From: Diphasiastrum complanatum
Lineage: Eukaryota; Streptophyta; Lycopodiopsida; Lycopodiales; Lycopodiaceae
Reading direction: 5' to 3'
DNA: 64,000 nucleotides
Assembly: GCA_029204225.1 (NCBI GenBank)
Contig: CM055092.1
Coordinates: forward strand, 20,859,669-20,923,668
The position numbers and the translations under genes are program-made. The notes below the pieces were generated by a model. That model saw only the letters and a program-made list of their open reading frames with translations, was not told the origin of the DNA and ran no database searches. Shown one piece after another: positions 35,701-47,700 of this stretch; position 1 is the first letter of the stretch, and each line of letters begins with the position of its first letter.

Positions 35701-38700
35701 AGGAGAGGTGAAGATAATCAAGAGTGTGTTGCATGTACCAAGGTTAGCCAAGAACTAGAGATGGTTCATAGAGATGATCAGTCCAAGTACATCTAGATCA
35801 GACTTAGAGGGGAGACCAGTATGTTATTTTCCACCGGATACGTCATCCTTCTCATACAGGGATGGCTCTTCGTATATGGATTTGTCTGGATATTATCAGG
35901 TTTTCTGACAGAGGACATATTTTATTGGTAGGGGACTTCAATGCCAGGACTGGATCATGTCAGACACAATTTCATGTTGTGGACCAGGATCTTCTACGTA
36001 TCAAGGCATTAGACAGTGATGAGCTTGGGCTTTTGAGACATTCTGCAGACGGGCCTATCACAGATTATGGGGAGTACTTTTTACAGTTAGGAGAAGCCCA
36101 CAAGCTTGCCATTTTTAACGGTATTGCCAAGTGACCCTCTTCCATTGATTTCACTTGTCACCCTCACAGCGGCGGCCACAGCGTGGTAGACTACCTCATG
36201 GGATCACCTTCTCTTCTTCCTCATATACTACCTTCACCATCATACGTACTACTCTCTCTGATCACTCATGTCTCTCTTTCCATTTAGGAACAAACCCCAT
36301 TGTCATCTCTACTTCCCACCCATCTCTCCCTCGTGCCCCAAGATATCGCTTTGAGAACCCTTAACACTCCCGTTTATCAAGCCTCTTTAACCTCCCTTCT
36401 ACAGCATTTCCCACACAACTCCACCAATGAACACCAATCTGACTTCCTCACCAATGCCCTACACACTGCAGCTGCCCTTTCTTTTCCATCCACTAAACCC
36501 AAAACAAAAACTAACACGTCCAAACGTCCAACTCAGCCAGTACGATGATCAATGCCGCAAACTTCATAATTATCTTAAACTTGCATATGCCGACTCACTC
36601 CCATCTATTCGTGATATACATCGTACCTGTCAAAATATACTCCACCGTAAAAAGAAGGCCTATGATATCAAAGAAGGGAGAAGGCTTATTAACCTTCTCT
36701 TTAGTCCTTCTTCAGAGGCCTTTTGGCATTAATTCATCCCTTGTGCTCCTCCCACTTTGACTGATTTAAATACCTGAGCTAAATACGTGAAGTCTTTATA
36801 TACTATTGACACCATCATCATCTCACCTCGTCCTTCATCCTTCAACCTATTCAACCCCAACATGATATCTGAATCCATTAAACACCTTAATAGTTGAGAA
36901 GACCTGGAAGAAAAACTTCTTATAAATGGAAACGATATACTCTCTCATAACCTTTCTGATCCTTTTAATCAAGCTGTGAATCAGGGCTTCCCTACCTCCT
37001 GGTGTACCAATGTCATACATCTCATTCACAAGGGCGGTGATCCCATGAGGCCAGAAAACTACTGCACTATTATGGTTGGCCATATTAAGGCAAAGGTATA
37101 TGGCTCAATTCTTCAAATGGCAGTCAGTAGTGAAGCAAAGATCAGACGCTTACACACGTCGGGGCAAGCAGGTTTCCGACCTCATTACTCCACCTCTGAT
37201 CATATATTCACCTTGAGGTCTATCATTGAGGAGGCCAAGATAGGAGCGTGTATATTGTTGTTTTGTGGATTTACGTAAGACGTTTGACTCAGTTCCGAGA
37301 CACCTACTTATCCAGAGACTACATGACCTTGGTTTCCATTCAGACATAGTCTTGGCAATTACGGGTCTATATGAGAGAGTGATAGGTTGTTTCCGATCTG
37401 AGGAAGGCATATCACAGCAAGTTCACAGCACCATTGGAGTGAAGCAAGGATGTTCATTATTTTTACAACCTCTTTCCGCTGCAAACCACCAGGTGCCGAT
37501 TACCCACAAGGAACCAAACGTCACATGATCCAACCTCCAACCGTGACAACGTCCCATACCACTGGCAGAGCCATCAGTCATCTCCCACCTCAAGCTAGCA
37601 CTCATCCTGGCTATGCACAAGCACTCACCATCCACCTTCTCCTAGGTAGATAGAATGAATGGTTAATGAGACCTCCTCTCCTTGTCTACCTCCAAGGTAG
37701 GAGCCTCCAAGCCTGGCACACAACCTAGATCACGACACGTGGCAACCATGCAGATCCACGAGTCAATGGTCAAGTCAACGGGCCCAGTCAACGTTCAGCT
37801 TCAAGTTGGGTTTGGGACCCAAGGGAGTTGGGTCCCTAACATTTCCTCCCCCTTAAAAGACTCCTCTTCTAAGGCAGGAAATCTAAGAATCTCAATCTAA
37901 GGTCTCGTTCCATTTCCCAAGTGTCCTTGTCTTCGGAGCCTCCTTTCCAACAAACCAAGTACTCAGTTACCTGCCGGTTTTTGAGCCCATGGTGACGTAC
38001 ATCAACAAACAATGACCTCAGGTTCAGAGGGTAAAAAGGATGTTAGGTGTCAAGCCGGCAGAATCAATTCATCCTCTACACCAAGTTGTTCCTTTAAACG
38101 ACTAATGTGGAAAACCGGGTGAACCCTGATTCCTTGAGGAAGGTCTAGTTGATAGGCATTCTGATTGAGTTTCTTTACAATTCAAAAAGGCCCAGCATAA
38201 CGAGGTGGTAACTTAGGACATTTTAGTCTTTCGTACCTTAGAGTCTTTTGGGACTTTAAGATACACCCAATCCCCTTCTGCATAAACCCTAGGTTGTCAC
38301 TTTTGATTAGGGTAAAATTGGGCTCTGTCTTGAGCTGTTTTTACATTATCGCGAGCAACAAGCAACATTTCTTGCATATCATGCAGGAAATCAATATCGG
38401 CTTTGACCTTAAGGCTTTTGATGCCCACGGAGATTGGAGCTCTAGGCTGAAAACCATACATCAGAGTGAATGGACTAAAACTTGGGACTAAAACTCGTCG
38501 CTGAATGTTTTTGCGCTATTATACGCAAACTCAATCATTGGAAGGTACCTTTCCCAATCCGACTGTCTCCTAGAAACATATGCACAAAGCATATCTTCCA
38601 TGGACTGGTTTGTCCTTTCAGTCTGACCATCTGATTCAGAATGATCTGTAGACCCTAGACTTAAGGTGGTCTCTAATTTCTCAAAGGCCACTTGCCAGAA

Positions 38701-41700
38701 TTCGCCAATGAACTTAGAATCCCGATCACTAACAATATCATTTGAACCAAACAACCTAAACAACTTTTCCACCAAAAGCTATGCAAGTTCTGAAGCTTTG
38801 ACAAACTGTTTGCTTGAAATGAATTGCGCCATCGTGGTTAGTCTGTCAACTATAATCCAAATTCATCATTTTGCTTCCCCGTCCGAGGTAGCCCAACCAC
38901 AACATCCATGGAAATACATTCCCATTTTCTTTCAGGAATTTCCAAAGGAAGTAGCAAACCAGCTACCTTAAGTCTTTCAGCTTTATTTACTTGGCATTGT
39001 CCACATCTACGAACGTATGCCTCCATTTGACCTTTTAAATTTGGCCAATAAAAATTCATGTTTATTAGGTCAAGCATTCTTTGTCAGCCAGGGTGCCCCA
39101 CACATGGGCTGTCATGACATTCATGTAGGATTTGGGCCCTAATATCATCATTTTCTGGCACACACAAACCATTCCTTATGGAATAGTCTCTTAATATCTT
39201 GTCCTGAGGAGAAATCTTGAAATCCCACATTCCAAGGTCCCCACTAGATCTAGAAGTACCTACCAAGACGTCTAACCAAATGCGACCGAAGTACCTATTG
39301 ATCTTACACAAATCTCTTAAGGACAGATATAACTCAAATTGGATCTCAAAAAAGCTTAACTAATTAACCTCTCCAATCTGGCTTAACGCATCTGCGACAC
39401 TATTAGAGGTACCCCTCCGGTACATCCCGCATTCCAAGGTCCCCACTAGATCTAGAAGTACCTGCCAAGAGGTCTAACCAAATGCGACCGAAGTACATTA
39501 TCGATCTTACACAAATCTCTTAAGGACAGATGTAACTCAAATTGAATCTCAAAAAAGCTTAACTGATTAACCTCTCCAATCCGGCTTAACGCATCCGCGA
39601 CACTATTAGAGGTACCCCTCCGGTACTCAATGTCATAATGAAATTCTTGGAGCATTTCCGAGCATCTGGCTTTACAACCCCTAAGGTTAACCCCATCGTT
39701 AATGTACTTTAACACTTGATGGTCTGTTACTATGGTAAATTGGGATCCATAAAGGTAATGTCTCCAAACTTTCAAAGCATGAATAACTGCAAAAAGTTCC
39801 TCATCATAGGTGGAATACCACCTTTGAGTAAGATCTAACTTCTTGCTTTCAAAAGCAACTGGTCTACCGTCCTGATATAGGACCGCACCTATAGCATAGT
39901 CACTGGCATCCGTTTCAAGCACATACGGCTTGTTAGGATCCACTATGTGTAATATAGGAGCTGTAGATAGACAATATTTGAGGTTCTCAAACTCTAATTC
40001 ATCTCTTCAGTCCAAGTAACTGGAGGAGTGTATTTGTATCTGTTGTGTCAACCAGTTCTTTTTGCCTCTTTGAGCACATTTGTCAAGGGCAATGCAATTA
40101 TTGCATAACCCATGATAAATCTGTGAAAAAACTCCGTAAAGCCCAAAAAGGACTTAACCTCCTGGATGGTTTGAGGAATTGGCCATTCACGAACTTGTCG
40201 GACTTTATTTGGGTCAATTTCTAACCCATGGTCCGAAATAACGTGACCGAGATAAACCAATCTCTTCTGGAAGAAAACACATTTGGATTCCTTGGCAAAG
40301 AGCTTCTCCTGTCTAAGTAACTCTAAGACAGTCCTGAGATGCTCCTCATGTTCCTCCAAGGTCTTACTATAGATGAGCATGTCATCCAAGTAAACTACGA
40401 CAAACTTTCCCAAATATGGACGAAGAAGATTGTTCATCATCTGCTGGAAAGTCACAGGAGCATTTGTCAAGCCAAATCATAGAACTAGAAACTCATAATG
40501 GCCATACCTAGTCCTAAACCTGGTCTTTTCTACGTCGTCACTCTTTATTCGAATCTGATGATATCCTGATCTCAAATCGACTCTGGTGAAGCACTTTGCA
40601 CCATGCAATCGATCAACCAGTTCATCCTTTCGAGGTAAGGGATAACGGTTTTTAATCGTTAATTTATTTAGTTTTTTAAAGTCTACACACAGACGAGTGC
40701 CTCCGTGTCTTTTATCAACTAAAACAACTAGGGCCCCCCAAGGGGACTTGCTAGGCCTTACATGGCCCATCTTAAGATAGTTTGCAATTGCCTATAAACG
40801 TCATCATGTTCAATAGTACTCATCCTATAAGGATACAAAGATACAGGCGAGCTACCAGGAAGGAGTTTAATACCATAGTCAACTCCCCTAGAGGGGCGAA
40901 GACCCTCAAGAAGTTGTTTTGAGAAAACATCATTAAATTCTTGTCTAAGTCTCCTAAAGGTTTTACCTTACAGCGAATTTTCTTCTTTTAGGTTGTTAGA
41001 CATTAATGCAAGTTGCATGTTATAACTTTGTAAATTGCATTCCTCATGATAAGTGAAATGCTTCAACCAACACATGTATGAATCACAATCCACAATACTC
41101 TTGCATTCAACCATTTCTAAAGCAGAAAGCATATAAGTAGAAAAAATATCCACATCTCCATTCAATTCAATGAGTGAGTCGTTGTGCAAGAACGACAAAC
41201 TGTGAGTTACGTAGTTTTTCTTTCACGACTTATTTCTCTCATAGAACCACTCCTTAGCAAGTATCACATCTACCTTATCTAGATTCATAATATGAAAGTC
41301 TAAATTATCCTTATAGGCTTGTCTTTGAATCAGCAAATGAGGGACTATCCGGTCCCACACTTGGCTTTTCGCCCCCGTAGCCAGCTTCACAACGTGGAGG
41401 TGGTCACTTTGCCTTGTTTCCACCTTTAGCTTCTACAACAAATTAGAGTTAATAAAGTTGTGTAGAACCATCATCAAATAAAACTGTTACAGCTTGGCCA
41501 CCAACAACCCCTTTCATCCGAATAAGGTCATGTGGGCCAAAAGTTGTCGTGTTAAAACAACAATGCTCACACACAGAACTACTAGCAAAGGAAAGATCAC
41601 TACTAGGGTAAGAAGCTGGTTCCTCCTAACCTCTAGCTGATAGTCTCTAGGCAAACCTAGAATAAAATGCAACTTAACCAACAGAGGATCTATTCTAGTA

Positions 41701-44700
41701 GCAAAACGAGAATACAACTCTTGGAATTCTTGCAAGTATTAATCAAGGGGCCGTTTCCCCATTTTTATCGTCACATACTGACGATAGAAATCAAAGTCAT
41801 CCAAGATAAGAAGGAAGGCCACCTTGAAGGCCTTACAAAAATCTTCCCACAAACTCGGTGATTCAGGCTTACCCCTCAAATCCTGCCATCAAGTTAAAGC
41901 TTTACCTCGCAAATACATGATAGCCAGGTTGACCTTGTTCTCGTCGGAAGAATCGTGCATGGAAAAGTGCAAGTTCCACCAATCAAACCACGAAGTGACC
42001 ACTTCAGGGGCTCTGTCTTTCTTTTCCCCGGTGAAAATTTCGGGAGTAAACAAGGGCTGGTGCATTGGTTGCCTTAATTGCATTAGCTCCCTCAATTCCT
42101 GCTGATCCTTTGCATGTCTTGCTTGCATATCGACAATCTGTTGTTGTAGATTGTTGATAGTCGACAGCAAAGTATCGGAATCCAAGGTAGAGGTAGGGGT
42201 CATAGCCTCCACATGAGGAGACCTATGGAAGGGCTAGGATCCATAATTCAGCTATGAAGGAGGATAGGCAAGAGAAAGAGAAGAAGAATACAAGTATAAT
42301 AAGAGAAGAAGAAGTCTCACACACTCAAACTTGCAAGCTAGCCATAATCAAAGTGGTATTGTCCATTGCTGCCACCAAGATTTGTAATTAGCCAAGAAAG
42401 ACATATGAGAATAGGTAGCACTCATCCACCCACTCCCTCTTCATATGAAACAAACTACAAGGGGATGCGCCTCTCCCACATGTCAAGATCAGAAAAATGC
42501 AAAACTTACCATTGGCTGCTTACAGATCGAGCAAACCTGTCTACAGAATGCAGTGGCTCTGATACCAAATGTTACAACCTCTTTCTGTGGCAAACGGCCA
42601 TGTGCTGGTTACCCACAAGGAACCAAATGTCGCACGATCCACCCCGCTATAGGATCCATTCCATATCCACCCTCCGTGCCCTGGCCAGTGACCTGTGACA
42701 AGCGAGATCCAACCTCTAACCCTATCAGCGTCCCATACCACTACCAGAGCCATTAATCATCTCCCACCTTAGGCTAGCACTCATCCTGGCTATGCACAAG
42801 CGCTCACCATCCACCTTCTCCTAGGTAGATCGAATGAATGGTTAATGAGACTTCCTCTTCTTGTATACCTCCAAGGTAGGAGCCTCCAAGCCTAGCACAC
42901 ATCCTAGATCACGACGCGTGGCAACCATGCTGATCCACAAGTCATTGGTCAAGTCAACGGGCCTAGTCGACATTCAGCTTCAAGCTGGGTTTGGGACCCA
43001 AGGGAGTTGGGTCCCTAACAATTATCCCCTACATTGTTTGGACTTTATATTGACGAGTTAGAGAGGATGATTATGCAGGATGGAGGTGAGGGTTGTACTT
43101 TATGCGACCTACTGATCTCAATTCTACTTTATGCTGATGATGTTGTACTCATGTCACGTTCTAGAGAGGGATTACAAAGACATCTAGACGTATTATGCTC
43201 CTTTTGTTCACGATGGAGATTGTCAGTGAACATTCCGAAGACCAAAGCTATGGTCTTCAACACATCTCGGGCATTCATGCAGCATCAGGAGCTTTTAAGG
43301 GATGTCATCCTTTGGAGGTTGTTTCTTCATACACATACTTGAGGGTCCTCATCTCTGGTCTAGCCTTTAGTATGAGACAGGCCGCTCTTGCCAGGTTGGG
43401 TAAGGGACACGCATCACTGGTCCAGCTTGAGAGGTTTTGTTTCAAACAATACATACGTGATGCTTCGAGTAAGTGTCACCTGCTTGATACCATGGTCACA
43501 CCGACAGTCATGTATGCAGCAATATACGGGTCTCACTTCCTCTAAGTGGGCCCATATATCTCGCCTTCAAATTACTATGCTTTCACGTATGATTCAAACG
43601 AAACATTTTGTCCCTCATCAGATTATACTTGCAGAATTTGCAGTTCCTCCATTACAGGTTGAGGCTATATTTCGGATTGTGATTTTCCTCCAGAAAAAAT
43701 ACTACTATTTTATGATCATCCTAGCATAGATTGCTATTTTTGAGACTTCGTAATTAGCATAGTTGCTTTTACCAAATGGTATAGTAGGAAAATAGCTTTT
43801 GCCTTAAAGCATGTCCAGTCTCTATAAGAGCATGTGGGCGCCCTCCTTCATTATTAATTCAGATCAATTCAGTTCATTGTTTATTCTTTCTCCCTCCTCA
43901 ATAAAGTTTCTTCTTCAACTTGAGTTTGGTGTTGTTGTGTGAGTACTAATAAGATTAGTCTACTCCAAGTTGAGAATCACTTCATTTACAGAGATGGCCA
44001 GGTCCGCTATGTTGATCATGTATCCAACAGTTCCCAGAGATAGGGAATTGTGGTCCCCGGGTGGGAGCATCCTGGGGCCCCACCCACACCGCTTACGGAT
44101 TGGGGTGTGGAATTGTAATGGTATCCATTCATTATCAGCCACTGGAGATTTGACAGGCTTCATTGCGGGGAGAGATTTGTTGTTCTTCATGGAGACTCGT
44201 GAGAGCCAAGAGCGAGGTCTTCCTACCTTTCTAGGATACAGATGGGATTCAGTTTATAGGCCAGAGACTAGGTCCATGACCGGGAGAGGCTCAGGTGGAG
44301 TTGCTTGTTTGTACAGGGAATCCCTGCATCCTATCATTGATTTTGTCAGACATGACGAGTATGCACGTTATATTTGGCTCCGTATTGATAGACATGGCAT
44401 TGGCTTAGACAGAGACTTGTTCATTGCAGCTTGTTACTTTCCCCTTGAGTCCTCTTCCTTTGATGATAATATTGGGTCACCTTTTTTGGATCTTTCTATG
44501 GATGTCGTCAGATATGCAAAGCCGGGACATGTACTTCTCACTGGTGATTTTAATGCCAGAACAGCCTCACGACAGTTGGATTTCCATGATATCACTGATC
44601 ATCTTCGTTCACGAGCCCTTGACGGAGACGACTTAGGAGTTACAAGGACATCTGACGACAGTTTGGGACCTATTACTACCTATGGAGAGTACTTGCTACA

Positions 44701-47700
44701 GCTAGGAGAAGCTCATGAGCTAGCCATTTACAGTGGCCTAGCATGCTGGCCCGATTTTGGCAGGTGTACATGCCATCCCCATAGCGGAGGCCACAATGTT
44801 ATTGATTACCTCATGGGGTCACCATCCTCCATTCCACATATATCTGATTTTCGTATCATTCACACCACTCTTTCTGATCGCTCCTTTTTATCCTTCAGTC
44901 TTGGCACTACCTTGACGTCATAGTTGTCTTCCCATCCCACACCACATCGTACACCCATATATTCCTTTGACCACCTGTGTAAACTGCTCTATCAAGAGTC
45001 TCTAGCCTCGCTACTTCATCATTTCCCACATGACAGCCAATTGGAAGTGATTTGGATTTCTCTCCAGATACTATCCTCGCAGTAATGGCACTTTATGAGA
45101 GAGTTTTGGGTTGTCTCCAATCCGATCGTGGTATATCTGAGCATATTTTGAGCACCATTGTTGTGAAGCAGGGGTGCTCTCTTTCACCTACACTTTTTGG
45201 ACTATATATAGATGAGCTAGAGCAGGTCATAGAGCAGTGTGGCGGTACTGGATGTGTAATAGATCCTAACACCACAGTAGGGCAAACACTAACTGATCCA
45301 CCCAACCTTGCCTACCCCCTGATATAGAGTAAGCCCCTCCTAGCCCAGTGTGACGTCTGGTAGCATGCAACTGCCAAGTGTCGGCCACGTGTCACTGACG
45401 TGGCCGACTGCAGGTCGAGACCCAACTGGGGACCCTATCCAACTGACAGGGTCCCTAGACTGTGTTAGGCCCGCCATGGCTATGGACCGTGTTGGGGCAC
45501 ACTACTCACACTGTCTTGCCTTGTTGGTCGTGTACGCTGGACACGACCCTGACTGTGGTATCTGACCTATCTGTGTTCTCTAGGGTTCGGCACTGGTTAC
45601 GAGCTCGTAACACTCCCTCCCCCTTAAGAACCGTCTTGGTTCTCTAAGACAAAGTCTGGAAAAATCTTGCGAAGGACACTGCCTCTTTCCCAAGTGGCGT
45701 TCTCAACAGGCTGATCATTCCACTTAACCAGATATTCTCGGTATAGAGTATGACGAGTCTGCGTCTCTCTACTATCAAGAATCTCCTCTAGTTCATGTGG
45801 AGGTTGCTGAGGATCCAATGGGAGAACTAGAACATTGTCCCCTACCGGATTTTCTGATCAAGCTAAGGTTTTTCGTAACTGACTTACATGAAAGACTGGA
45901 AAAACCTTACTGCTGTGTGGTAGTTCTAGTTCATAGGTGACCTTGCCTAGTCTCCTACTGATGGTAAAGGGACCACAATACCTTGGAGACAACTTAGCCC
46001 ACACTCCTGATTTGAGGGTTTTAGAGTCGATTGGGACTTCCAAGTAGACTTTCTCACTAGCAGAGAACTGCACATCCCGTCTGTGCGGATCTGCATAATG
46101 TTTGGCTCGATTCTGGGACTGCCTGATGCTACGCTTAGCATGTTCTATCATCTGGTTTAGGTCCTCTAAAAATTTTCTGGCTGCTTCAACTTTTTCTTGT
46201 TTAAACCCTACAGCTGTGGGTGAGCGTGGCTGAAAACCGTACATCAGCATAAATGGGCTGTATCCCGTAGCTGAATGTTTGGTACTGTTGTAAGCAAACT
46301 CTAATATTGAGAGATACTCCTCCCAATTAGTCTGCTTCTTGCTGACGTATGCACGAAGCATATCCTCCAGCACCTGATTTACCCTCTCTATTTGACCGTC
46401 CGTCTGTGGATGGTCGGTGGTACTCATATTAAGTTTAGTACGGAGATGATGGAATACTGCCCTCCAAATATTTCCAGTAAACTTACTATCCCGGTCGCTG
46501 ACTATGCCGGAAGGTAGACCGTACAATTTAAATAGCCCGTCTACAAACAACCTCGCTAACTCTGGAGCTCTAACGGTTGTTTTGGTCGGAATAAAATGAG
46601 CCATTTTGGTCGGACGGTCAACTGTGACCCATATAGCGTCATTACCCTTTTGGGTTTTAGGCAGGCCTACTATAAAATCCATGGAGATACTCTCCCATTT
46701 ACCAGCTGGTATTTCTAAGGGCTGCAACAACCCTCCCGCCTTTAAACGCTCTGCTTTGTTTACTTGACATTTCTGGCAACTGGTTACATACTAGTGGACG
46801 TCACTTTTCATACTGGGCCAGAAAAATTGCCTACGAAGAAGCTCATAGGTCTTCTGTATGCCTGGGTGACCCGCACTAGGATTGTCATGACATTCATATA
46901 GGACCTGTTGCCTATAATCCTCTGAATTGGGGACACATACTCTATCTCTATAGAGCAAGTACTCATCCTGAATGGAATATTGTTTCCATTTGAATCCTTG
47001 AGTCAACTGACCCTCAACCACTAAGGTTTGCTTGGCTAATACAGGCTCAGAATCCCCAACGTCATCTGACGACGTATACTCGGACTCATCATCATCCTCA
47101 ACGGAAGCTGCCGTATTCTTGGATGAACTGACACCAGCCCCGGGAACTGGTTCTGGAGTCTATAACTGTCTGCTCTGGACTGAGTTCCAGATCGTAGAGA
47201 AGAATGCATCATGCTGGCAGTTCCCTCTCAAGGACTCGAGTAACTCATTACGAATCTGAGTAAAACTCAGCTCGTTTATCATAGGCATTCTGCTAAGGGC
47301 ATCTGCTACTGTATTGAATTTCCCCCGTCTGTATCTGATAGACATATCAAACTCTTGCATCAACTCTGCCCAACGAGCTTTTCGACCTCTAAGCTCCGGT
47401 TGATTGCAAAGGTATCTGAGACTCTCATGGTCTGTCAGGACCTCAAAGTTGGCACCATACAAATAATGCCTCCAAGTCTTAAGGGCATGGACTATAGAAA
47501 AGAGTTCCTTTTCATAGGCACTGTACCTAGTCTGAGCTGGCTCGAGTTTTTTACTCTCAAACGCAACTGGTCGTCCACTCTGAGTTAGCATAGCACCAAC
47601 TGCAAAGTCGCTAGCATCTGTTTCGACCACAAATGGCTGATTGGGGTCGACGACTTTTAGAACTGGTGCTGTAGCTAAGGCTTGAGAGCATCAAAGCTCT

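Larger units (their letters stand above)
37461..43020 (-). mobile_element. Gypsy element 1: complete chromovirus, nested in LINE a
   Basis: 5.56 kb with LTRs at both ends, PBS, PPT and a perfect 5-bp target duplication ATTAT (37456-37460 and 43021-43025). Minus-strand order is LTR, PBS, gag, protease, RT, RNase H, integrase, chromodomain-like region, PPT, LTR. All genes carry stops or frameshifts. LTRs differ at roughly 38 of 380 compared positions by eye, plus a deletion of about 70 bp in the 3-prime LTR, so this insertion is older than gypsy element 2. It sits in SWAP70 intron 6 in gene-sense orientation. Confidence 0.95.

Noticed and set aside
42366-42756. Open frames over the gypsy 1 LTR
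   Set aside because: They are LTR sequence; similar short frames appear in the other LTR copies at 37450-37653 and 45350-45565.
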